Origin: Cyanobium sp. NIES-981
Lineage (GTDB): Bacteria > Cyanobacteriota > Cyanobacteriia > PCC-6307 > Cyanobiaceae
Reading direction: 5' to 3'
Assembly (NCBI GenBank): GCA_945907085.1
Contig: CAMDSS010000116.1
Coordinates: 1-6,289, forward strand
DNA: 6,289 bases
Position 1 is the stretch's first letter; every line of letters starts with the position of its first letter. A program made the position numbers and the translations under genes. This document shows positions 1 through 4,733 of the stretch, one piece after another. The notes under the pieces were generated by a model. It had not been told where the DNA came from, ran no database searches, and was given only the letters and a program-made list of their open reading frames with translations.

Positions 1-228
1 AAGCCCCAGCTCAAGCGGATCCTGGATGAATTGGGCGGTGCCGCCCAGGGGGTGGAGATCAACATCGAAGCCGATCCCGAGATTGCCCAGCAGGCGGGTG
101 TCACAGGCACACCCACGGTTCAGCTGTTCTTCCAAAAAGAACTGAAACAGACCTTCCGCGGCGTCAAACAACGCAGCGAATTCAAGGCCGCCATTGAAGA
201 GCTCTTAAACGCAAGCATCCAAGATTGA
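1..228 (+). CDS. trxB: NTRC-type NADPH-thioredoxin reductase/thioredoxin, C-terminal thioredoxin part (5' truncated)
   Basis: The reading frame is open from base 1 and ends at TGA 226-228, giving 75 residues of a protein that starts outside the window. They match the second half of a thioredoxin fold: an acidic strand (EINIEADPEIAQQ), the cis-proline motif GTPTVQLFF, and a last strand/helix with FRGVKQRSEF. The GVK-x3-EF ending and the first residues KPQL, which normally follow the CGPC active site directly, resemble the thioredoxin domain fused to NADPH-thioredoxin reductase in NTRC proteins of cyanobacteria and chloroplasts. NTRC reduces 2-Cys peroxiredoxin and regulates plastid-type metabolism using NADPH. 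The reductase domain and the CxxC are outside the window, so a stand-alone thioredoxin cannot be excluded. It converges on infA with only 4 bases between the stop codons. Confidence 0.78.
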   Translation, partial: KPQLKRILDELGGAAQGVEINIEADPEIAQQAGVTGTPTVQLFFQKELKQTFRGVKQRSEFKAAIEELLNASIQD

Positions 229-232
229 ATCC

Positions 233-499
233 CTAGCGGCGGCGCGGACCACCCGGGCGGTTGCCGCCTGGGCGAGGACCGGCTGCTGCGTTGCGCTCCC
301 GATAGGTGATGCGACCGCGGGTGAGGTCGTAGGGGCTGATCTCCACAAGCACCTTGTCGCCGGCCAGGAGTTTGATTCGAAACTTGGTGAGCTTGCCGGC
401 TGCACGGCACAGGCACTGGTGACCGGCTGGCTGCTCCAGGGTGACCAGGTAAAACCCGTTCCCCTGCTCCTTTTCGATCACACCGGAAGTCTCAATCAT
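233..499 (-). CDS. infA: Translation initiation factor IF-1 (S1-like OB fold) with Arg/Gly-rich tail
   Basis: This 88-residue protein runs from ATG 499-497 to TAG 235-233. Residues 1-69 follow the IF-1 OB fold: an N-terminal ETSGVIEKEQGNGFYLVTL strand pair, AAGKLTKFRIKLLAGDKV (34-50) and the signature SPYDLTRGRITYRER (55-69). IF-1 binds the ribosomal A site on the 30S subunit and assists IF-2 and IF-3 during initiation. It departs from textbook IF-1 in having a longer central loop (LEQPAGHQCLCRAAGK, where E. coli has ENGHVVTAHISGK) and a 19-residue tail rich in Gly, Pro and Arg. Bacterial infA usually sits in the ribosomal protein cluster. Here it stands alone beside NTRC, so it may be a divergent second copy (inference). 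No convincing Shine-Dalgarno lies upstream, which is common in cyanobacteria. Confidence 0.9.
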   Translation of the reverse strand: MIETSGVIEKEQGNGFYLVTLEQPAGHQCLCRAAGKLTKFRIKLLAGDKVLVEISPYDLTRGRITYRERNAAAGPRPGGNRPGGPRRR

Positions 500-609
500 G
501 CAGCTGGGCGCTCAGAAGGATCAATCGCTGCTTCCACCTTAATTGCCGCCCGCCGGGGGATAGGGTCGCAGGGTTGGTCTCCGGACCGCGCCCCCCAGCC
601 ATTCAACCC

Positions 610-696
610 ATGATCCTCCCTCCGATTGCCTTGGATCTGGGACTGCTGCTCATCTCCATCGGCGCGGTCAACCTTTGGAAAGCCCGCAAATCCTGA
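610..696 (+). CDS. Possible 28-residue single-pass membrane micropeptide
   Basis: An ATG at 610 opens a 28-codon frame closed by TGA 694-696. The peptide begins MILPPIALDLG, has one hydrophobic stretch of about 16-18 residues (LGLLLISIGAVNLW) and ends in a basic KARKS tail, as expected of an Nin-Cout or Nout-Cin single-span peptide under the positive-inside rule. It does not match the small photosystem or b6f subunits I can recall (PetG, PetL, PetN, PsbM, PsbX, PsbY, Psb30). It is in the same reading frame as the pseudouridine synthase and stops 9 bases before that gene's apparent CTG start, so the two could be translationally coupled. There is no clear ribosome binding site in the C-rich leader. 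The coherent hydrophobic-then-basic design argues for a real gene, but an ORF this short could be chance. Confidence 0.42.
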   Translation: MILPPIALDLGLLLISIGAVNLWKARKS

Positions 697-697
697 A

Positions 698-702
698 GAG
701 GG
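698..702 (+). promoter_or_regulatory. Shine-Dalgarno-like GAGGG before the CTG start of the pseudouridine synthase
   Basis: GAGGG lies 3 bases upstream of CTG 706. It is within reach of that codon but more than 35 bases from the first standard start, GTG 739. This supports CTG as the initiation codon, although the spacing is a little short. Confidence 0.4.
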
Positions 703-705
703 CTC

Positions 706-1365
706 CTGACCACCCTGCTCTTCCACAAGCCCTACGGGGTGCTGAGCCAGTTCACACCGGAAGCGGGCAGCCGCTGGCGATGCCTGGCTGATTTCATCAC
801 GGTTCCCGAGGTCTATGCGGCCGGTCGCCTGGATGCCGACAGCGAAGGGCTGCTGCTACTCACCAGCAACGGCAGGTTGCAACAACGGCTCACCGACCCA
901 GGCTTTGGCCATTGGCGCCGCTATTGGGTCCAGGTTGAAGGGGATGCGGCCAGCCAGCCCCAGGCCATCCGCCAACTCGAAACGGGCCTGCTGATCCAGG
1001 GGCACCCCACCCTGCCGGCCCAAGCCCGCGTCATTGGCACCCCCCAGCTTCCTGATCGGGATCCACCGATTCGCCACAGGGCATCGATTCCCACCAGCTG
1101 GCTTCAGATCGAGCTGCGGGAAGGCCGCAACCGGCAAGTGCGGCGCATGACAGCTGCCGTAGGGCTACCGACCCTTCGGCTACTGCGGGTGGCGATGGAT
1201 TTGATGGATGGCGAACCACCCCTCAACCTCGATGGGCTCAGCCCAGGCGCCTGGCGGCCCGTGAACGACAACGAAGACCAGCGGCTCCTGCGGCTTTTGC
1301 AGACGCCCGGGCGGGGTGGCCTGGCCGGCGGCGGGAAATCAGGCCGCAGAGGCGGTGGCGGATAG
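706..1365 (+). CDS. RluE/RsuA-family pseudouridine synthase, apparent CTG start
   Basis: This family isomerises specific uridines in rRNA to pseudouridine. Counted from CTG 706 the protein has 219 residues. The landmarks are the first strand LFHKPYGVLSQFTPE (residues 5-19), the catalytic motif AAGRLDADSEGLLLLT with Asp43, the SIPTSWLQIEL strand, and the RNA-binding EGRNRQVRRMTAAVGLPTLRL near 139-157. The order and spacing resemble E. coli RluE, which modifies 23S rRNA U2457; the actual target here is inferred. There is no N-terminal S4 domain, again like RluE. The first standard start, GTG 739, would delete the conserved LFHKPYG strand. CTG 706, preceded by AGAGGG at 697-702, restores it, and an in-frame TGA at 694-696 rules out anything earlier. 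The last 19 residues or so are Gly/Arg rich. Transcription probably ends near the hairpin at 1397-1424. Confidence 0.9.
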   Translation: MTTLLFHKPYGVLSQFTPEAGSRWRCLADFITVPEVYAAGRLDADSEGLLLLTSNGRLQQRLTDPGFGHWRRYWVQVEGDAASQPQAIRQLETGLLIQGHPTLPAQARVIGTPQLPDRDPPIRHRASIPTSWLQIELREGRNRQVRRMTAAVGLPTLRLLRVAMDLMDGEPPLNLDGLSPGAWRPVNDNEDQRLLRLLQTPGRGGLAGGGKSGRRGGGG

Positions 1366-1396
1366 GGGGGTCTCGCCGACGATGGATGCTCTTGCC

Positions 1397-1424
1397 TGGG
1401 CAAGGCCATGCTCTCTCTTGCCCA
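1397..1424 (+). terminator. Hairpin after the pseudouridine synthase gene (possible terminator)
   Basis: TGGGCAAG (1397-1404) and CTTGCCCA (1417-1424) form a perfect 8-bp stem around a 12-base loop, 31 bases after the stop codon. No T-run follows, so it is not a classical intrinsic terminator; it could stabilise or process the 3' end. No other strong element is visible between 1366 and 1529. Confidence 0.4.
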
Positions 1425-1529
1425 TGCCCAGTCCAATAACCTTGAAGAAACGACTGAAGTGATCTGAAAGATACCCAGATTGAGAACCTTAATCAGGCTA
1501 GACTCTGCTTCAGACAATAAGCTCAGAGG

Positions 1530-2126
1530 ATGTCAAAAAAGAAAGGATCCTTGCTTGCAAGATTTTTTGCTTGGACTTCCAATCAATTGCTGGAACCACG
1601 ACTACGTCACGCTGAATGGGTGCGCTCTGAATTACGCCAGAGCCTCTCCGAAATCCTCACCCTGGTAAAAAATCAACCAGCCATTAGCCTTTCCACCCTC
1701 GAGGGGGCCATGGCGATCGCTCTGGCTGATGGTGAATTTGAAGACGAGGAGTGGGAGCTCTATTCCTCATTTATGCGTCAGCTGCAATTATCCGACGAGC
1801 AACTTCAAGGGCTTACCACGAATGGCGTGATCGATCTCGTAGTAATCAAGGCGACCCTCTCTGCCATTGGGGATCGGACTTGTCGTGAAGCGATCAGCTC
1901 CTGCTATTGCCTCTTTGCCGCCGCCGATGGAGAGACCGGCGGCCAAGAACAGGTCGTGCTCACAGAACTCCTTGAAGCCCTCGGGTACGCAGGGATGGCT
2001 GCCGAGTTGCCCAGGCTGGCAAACCGTTTTCGCAGGCGGGAGGGACTCCGCGCCTCCCTGCGGGGACGCCTTGGCGAAGCTTGCAAGCGTTGGTCCTTGC
2101 CCCGCAGGGTTTCGAACACCTGGTAG
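1530..2126 (+). CDS. TerB-like (tellurite-resistance B domain) helical protein
   Basis: This 198-residue soluble protein runs from ATG 1530 to TAG 2124-2126. It looks alpha-helical, with two related acidic motifs typical of the TerB/DjlA-like fold: ADGEFEDEEWELY at 66-78 and AADGETGGQEQVVL at 131-144, each following an alanine-rich helix (GAMAIAL; CYCLFA). TerB-type domains are linked to tellurite and metal stress and to membrane-associated complexes, and the paired Asp/Glu residues can bind metal. The exact function here is unknown. The N-terminus (MSKKKGSLL) is basic and could contact membrane or RNA. AGAGG abuts the ATG with no spacing, so ribosome binding is atypical. The last 28 residues or so are basic and encoded by a GC-rich stretch full of inverted repeats, unlike the AT-richer start, and may be a secondary addition. 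The bestrophin gene begins 22 bases downstream on the same strand. Confidence 0.72.
   Translation: MSKKKGSLLARFFAWTSNQLLEPRLRHAEWVRSELRQSLSEILTLVKNQPAISLSTLEGAMAIALADGEFEDEEWELYSSFMRQLQLSDEQLQGLTTNGVIDLVVIKATLSAIGDRTCREAISSCYCLFAAADGETGGQEQVVLTELLEALGYAGMAAELPRLANRFRRREGLRASLRGRLGEACKRWSLPRRVSNTW
1713..1720. repeat. HIP1 octamer GCGATCGC
   Basis: One exact copy of the palindrome GCGATCGC, the highly iterated palindrome (HIP1) over-represented in many cyanobacterial genomes, lies inside the TerB-like gene. It is the only copy I found in the window, so it does not show that this genome is HIP1-rich. Confidence 0.6.
2038..2109. repeat. Overlapping inverted repeats at the 3' end of the TerB-like gene
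   Basis: CCCTGCGGGG (2056-2065) and CCCCGCAGGG (2100-2109) form a perfect 10-bp inverted repeat with a 34-base interval. That interval contains the palindrome GCTTGCAAGC (2079-2088) and the near-palindrome CGCCTTGGCG (2067-2076). Just upstream, GGGAGG (2038-2043) pairs with CCTCCC (2053-2058) across 9 bases. The two stems share bases 2056-2058 and cannot form together. The density of palindromes resembles the short dispersed palindromic elements found in cyanobacterial genomes, but that class is inferred. It could equally act as an attenuator before the bestrophin gene. Confidence 0.55.
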
Positions 2127-2145
2127 CGGCAGAGCCTGGTAGCGG
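2120..2145. repeat. Direct repeat CTGGTAGCGG (two copies, period 16)
   Basis: CTGGTAGCGG occurs at 2120-2129 and again at 2136-2145. The first copy contains the TAG stop codon of the TerB-like gene, and the second lies 3 bases before the bestrophin ATG. It may be a target-site or slippage duplication. Confidence 0.55.
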
Positions 2146-2148
2146 ATC

Positions 2149-3147
2149 ATGGCTATCAAATGCTTAGGAGCCGCCCTAATTGAGGAGTTAGCCCAACCTT
2201 CTGCCTGTGACAATATAGATCAATCTCCAACAACGCCCAGCAGCAGCATTCTCAGACAGGTTGGTCGTTTTGGCTATTTCAAGGTGATTGCTGAAGTCTC
2301 CAAATTCCTATGGGATGACCTCGCTGTAGCTCTTATCCTTTGCCTTGCAATTCTCCGTTTCGACAAAGAGTTTGCCAAAGCCATTGGGCCAGAACTGCTG
2401 TTGCCAATTCTGGGAATCGCCATCTCAGTTTTTACAAGCTTTCGCAACAGCCAGGCCTACGGTCGGTGGTGGGAGGCTCGCACCTTGTGGGGATCGCTAG
2501 TAAACGAAAGCCGAAACTGGCGCAACAGCCTCTATACACTATTAGGCAATGGACAAAAGGCAGAAGCATTGATTCGCCCATTACTCGAAAGACATGTTCT
2601 GCTGATTTGGACGATCAACAACGAGTTACGACGCAGACCCCATGCCCATACCACAAAAGCCATTGCGCAATTGGCTGCCGAGACAAACAATCAAAATGCC
2701 ACCAGCCAAGAGCTATTTCTTCAGCAAAGCTTGGCCATCCAACTGCTTTTCAGTGAGCAAAGCATTACTGATTTTTCCAGGTTACAGCTGATGAAAGTCC
2801 AAGATGACATCACTAATAGCTTGGGGGGGCTAGAGAGGATTCGCAACGAGCCGCTTCCCTCCTCATATGACGTATTTATCCGCCTTAGTGTGTGGGCATT
2901 TGGCATTTTGCTATTCATGCGAATTGCTGCCGCTTACCAAGCTTTTGGAGCGATTACGGGTTTTCTTATAATGGCTGGGTTCATTACGGCAGAACGCCTA
3001 GGCGCCTATATCGAACAACCATTTGCCGAGCCAAGTCTTAGCCTGCCCATGAATCGATTATGCTCCGTAATTACAAATAACCTACTGGGAAGCTCCCATC
3101 CGCTAGCCACTCCACCCGAGAATGAGCAGTCCACTATTTGGACTTAA
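2149..3147 (+). CDS. Bestrophin family ion channel (YneE/UPF0187 type)
   Basis: This 332-residue integral membrane protein runs from ATG 2149 to TAA 3145-3147. It carries the family hallmarks in order: a hydrophobic segment at about 54-71, a second at about 81-98 ending in TSFRNSQAYGRWWEARTLWG (97-115), a long helical middle region, LGGLERIRNEPLPSSYDVFIR (225-245), two more hydrophobic segments (about 246-264 and 265-283), and ERLGAYIEQPF (282-292). Bestrophins are pentameric channels; characterised bacterial members conduct cations, while eukaryotic ones and thylakoid relatives conduct chloride or bicarbonate. Selectivity cannot be told from sequence. After IEQPF, where relatives typically have an acidic NDLPL stretch, this protein has AEPSLSLPM. 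About 35 residues precede the fold. GC is 45-50% in lines counted, well below the flanking core genes, suggesting acquisition. It may be co-transcribed with the TerB-like gene. Confidence 0.9.
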   Translation: MAIKCLGAALIEELAQPSACDNIDQSPTTPSSSILRQVGRFGYFKVIAEVSKFLWDDLAVALILCLAILRFDKEFAKAIGPELLLPILGIAISVFTSFRNSQAYGRWWEARTLWGSLVNESRNWRNSLYTLLGNGQKAEALIRPLLERHVLLIWTINNELRRRPHAHTTKAIAQLAAETNNQNATSQELFLQQSLAIQLLFSEQSITDFSRLQLMKVQDDITNSLGGLERIRNEPLPSSYDVFIRLSVWAFGILLFMRIAAAYQAFGAITGFLIMAGFITAERLGAYIEQPFAEPSLSLPMNRLCSVITNNLLGSSHPLATPPENEQSTIWT

Positions 3148-3190
3148 TACTTGTCAATTAGGCCTATTGGCCGGCTGTCTCTGGCAAGTG

Positions 3191-3213
3191 GCACATCAGG
3201 GTGCTGATGCTGC
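3191..3213. terminator. Hairpin between convergent bestrophin and small unknown gene
   Basis: GCACATCAG pairs with CTGATG-c-TGC around the loop GGTG, giving 9 pairs with a single-base bulge at 3210. It lies in the 142-base gap between the ends of two converging genes, where a terminator is expected. No T-run follows on either strand, so termination is an inference from position and pairing. The rest of this gap shows no gene. Confidence 0.35.
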
Positions 3214-3289
3214 ACCGTTGTAGTCAGCGCGTCCACTTGACCTGAGCTGCCAGCCAGCCCAACGCAAAGCCAGGCCAATCGCCAAAACC

Positions 3290-3505
3290 TCAGCCCACCA
3301 CGTCTTTTAGCTCTCTAACGGTCTGCAGCTGGCCGTAGTAGTAGTTCGCCCGGGAGCGTCGGTCGGGATCCTCCAGGCTGTCGAGGGCATCGAAGCCCAG
3401 GCTTTGCCAGAGCTCATGGCCGCAGGCCCGGTTGACCTCATCGACAGCCTCGCTCTCGAGGTTGGCCAAGCGGCGCTGCAGGTTTTTGATCTGGGACACC
3501 GACAT
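3290..3505 (-). CDS. Small helical protein of unknown function (71 residues)
   Basis: I do not recognise this protein. From ATG 3505-3503 to the stop at 3292-3290 it encodes 71 residues: a heptad-like amphipathic helix (QIKNLQRRLANLESEAVDEV, 5-24), a middle stretch with CGHELWQSLGFDALDSLEDP, and an RANYYYGQLQTVREL ending. The charge pattern and short helices look like a genuine soluble protein rather than an antisense shadow, and it does not overlap its neighbours. An alternative ATG at 3526 would add 7 residues. I chose 3505 because a plausible promoter -10 box ends only 2 bases before the 3526 codon. The gene follows ycf39 on the same strand after a 76-base gap that contains the TGGTC/GACCA repeats, so it probably has its own promoter. 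Confidence 0.68.
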   Translation of the reverse strand: MSVSQIKNLQRRLANLESEAVDEVNRACGHELWQSLGFDALDSLEDPDRRSRANYYYGQLQTVRELKDVVG

Positions 3506-3528
3506 CGCCAAACGCGCGCACTGCATAG

Positions 3529-3557
3529 ATAGTACAGACGCACTGATGGATTGACCA
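3529..3557 (-). promoter_or_regulatory. Candidate sigma-70 type promoter for the small unknown gene
   Basis: Read on the - strand, TGGTCA (3557-3552) is followed by a 17-base spacer and TACTAT (3534-3529). The spacing is ideal; the -10 matches 4 of 6 consensus bases and the -35 only 3 of 6. Transcription would start about 17 bases before ATG 3505. The -35 overlaps one of the TGGTC/GACCA motifs. Confidence 0.33.
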
Positions 3558-3582
3558 GGGCTGGTCAGGGCCGACCAGGGCT
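3552..3582. repeat. Alternating TGGTC/GACCA inverted and direct repeats
   Basis: GACCAGGGCT occurs at 3553-3562 and 3573-3582, with TGGTC in opposite orientation at 3562-3566 between them. The first pair forms a 6-bp stem, TGACCA-GGGC-TGGTCA (3552-3567). The middle and last motifs can pair instead (CTGGTC/GACCAG). On the - strand this lies immediately after the ycf39 stop and overlaps the candidate promoter of the next gene. It could be an ycf39 3' hairpin, an operator, or both. Confidence 0.5.
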
Positions 3583-4544
3583 CAGAAGGGCAATTTCTTC
3601 TTGGCGTCCTTGTCGAGGTCGGCCTCCATCTCGCGCAGGCGCTTGAGGATGGTGTCGTAGTACTCCTTGAGGTAGGCCTCCAGGCCCGTTGTTTCAGCGG
3701 GATCCAGGCCAAAGGCGGCGTAGCTGGCCTCCATCGGCGCATCCAGGCTTTTACCGCCGCCTGTCACAGCATCGAAGCTGAGGCGTTCGGCCACATTGAG
3801 GCTGGCCTCAAAAAAGCTGGTCACCCCCCGCATGGCCTGAATCAGGACCGGCGGCACCCGAAACACCCGGGCCTCCTTGCCCGTAGAGCGCTCGCAGAGC
3901 TGGGTGATTTCGCTCGTGGTCCAGGCCCTCGGGCCCACCACCGGGAACACCTGGCGGCTGGTGGCGGGATGGTCGAGGGCGGCCACCGCAAAGCGGGCCA
4001 CGTCCTGGGTGTTCATGTAAGCAATGGGCGTCGGAGCGCCGCTCACCCACACGGTCTGGCTTTCCAACACCGGAATCGCAAACTGGCTGATCAGGCCCTG
4101 CATGAAGGCCACACCCCGCAGGATCGTGAAGTCGAAATCGGAAGCCTGCAGCCACTGTTCCGTACAGGCCTTGATATGCATCAACGGCACCTCCGGATAG
4201 GTCTCGGCATCGAGGAGGGAATGAAACACCAACCGCTTCACCCCAGCCTTCTGGCAGGCCGCAAACAGGTTTTGCTTCCCGGTCCAGTCGATCTCGTAGG
4301 CACTGCCGGGGTCCGTGGCCCGGGCCGTGGCCGCATCAATCACCGCCTCTTGCCCCTCAAGGGCGTAATCCAAACTTTCTGGCTCGAGTAGGTCACCGCG
4401 CGTGAGTTCGCAGCCCCATTCCTGTAAGAACGCCGCCTTGCGGGGCGAACGCACCACACAACGCACCTGATGGCCCGCGTCCAGAGCTCGCCGAGCGATC
4501 TGACGGCCGAGGGTGCCAGTGCCACCAACTACCAGAACCTGCAT
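3582..4544 (-). CDS. ycf39: Ycf39, photosystem II assembly factor (atypical SDR, NmrA-like)
   Basis: This complete 320-residue protein starts at ATG 4544-4542. It has an N-terminal Rossmann fold: VLVVGGTGTLGRQIARRAL with glycines 7, 10 and 13 as the GxxGxxG dinucleotide motif, then VRCVVRSPRK (27-36), GDLLEPESLDYAL (50-62) and EAVIDAATARATDP (66-79). The conserved middle (KRLVFHSLLDAE; HIKACTEQWLQASDFDFTILR) is that of NmrA-like atypical short-chain dehydrogenases, without the classical YxxxK pair. In Synechocystis, Ycf39 with high-light-inducible proteins binds the early photosystem II reaction centre and helps supply chlorophyll to newly made D1; HCF244 is the plant homologue. The C-terminal helix is strongly charged (KRLREMEADLDKDAKKK, 301-317). 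It follows petM by 55 bases on the same strand, suggesting an operon. An AGGGTGG sits immediately upstream of the start. Confidence 0.94.
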   Translation of the reverse strand: MQVLVVGGTGTLGRQIARRALDAGHQVRCVVRSPRKAAFLQEWGCELTRGDLLEPESLDYALEGQEAVIDAATARATDPGSAYEIDWTGKQNLFAACQKAGVKRLVFHSLLDAETYPEVPLMHIKACTEQWLQASDFDFTILRGVAFMQGLISQFAIPVLESQTVWVSGAPTPIAYMNTQDVARFAVAALDHPATSRQVFPVVGPRAWTTSEITQLCERSTGKEARVFRVPPVLIQAMRGVTSFFEASLNVAERLSFDAVTGGGKSLDAPMEASYAAFGLDPAETTGLEAYLKEYYDTILKRLREMEADLDKDAKKKLPF

Positions 4545-4599
4545 CCACCCTGCTCAAGCGGGGCTGAGCCTAGGGGGGCGCCAGGGGGTGAAGCGAGCC

Positions 4600-4701
4600 T
4601 TAGTCGTTGTCGGCGAATTTGAGCAGCAGGGCGCCGCCGGCAAGACCCACGGGGATCAGCACCCAAAAGATGGCAGCGATGCCGAAGATTTCAGAGGCCA
4701 T
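4600..4701 (-). CDS. petM: Cytochrome b6f complex subunit PetM
   Basis: This 33-residue protein starts at ATG 4701-4699 and stops at TAA 4602-4600. It begins MASEIFGIAAIFWVLIPVG, continues with the glycine-rich LAGGALLLKF and ends in ADND. That is the standard sequence and length of PetM, subunit VII of the cytochrome b6f complex, a single transmembrane helix (about residues 6-28) at the edge of the dimer in the thylakoid membrane. It is 32 bases downstream of the trm1 stop codon and 55 bases upstream of ycf39, all on the - strand, so a shared transcript is likely. No clear Shine-Dalgarno is visible. Confidence 0.95.
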   Translation of the reverse strand: MASEIFGIAAIFWVLIPVGLAGGALLLKFADND

Positions 4702-4733
4702 GGGCTGGCACCAGAGGGGCGGTTACTGGTTCC

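Noticed and set aside
500..609. Divergent promoter region between infA and the + strand genes
   Set aside because: A promoter is expected here, but no -35/-10 pair with acceptable spacing stood out on either strand.
1480..1504. TTGAGA / TAGACT as a promoter for the TerB-like gene
   Set aside because: The spacer is only 13 bases, too short for a normal sigma-70 type promoter, and no better pairing was found.
1788..2213. Minus-strand frame of 141 codons over the TerB-like gene
   Set aside because: It has no recognisable domain and is opposite a coherent helical protein on the + strand; the length reflects GC-rich codons.
3163..3176. GGCC-TATT-GGCC and the near-palindrome around AGGCCT after the bestrophin gene
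   Set aside because: The stem is only 4 bp and the palindrome has no loop; it is weaker than the hairpin at 3191-3213.
3506..3742. N-terminal extension of the small unknown protein up to 3742
   Set aside because: It overlaps the ycf39 3' end out of frame and gives an Arg/Thr/Ser-rich, uninformative sequence; ycf39 is unambiguous there.
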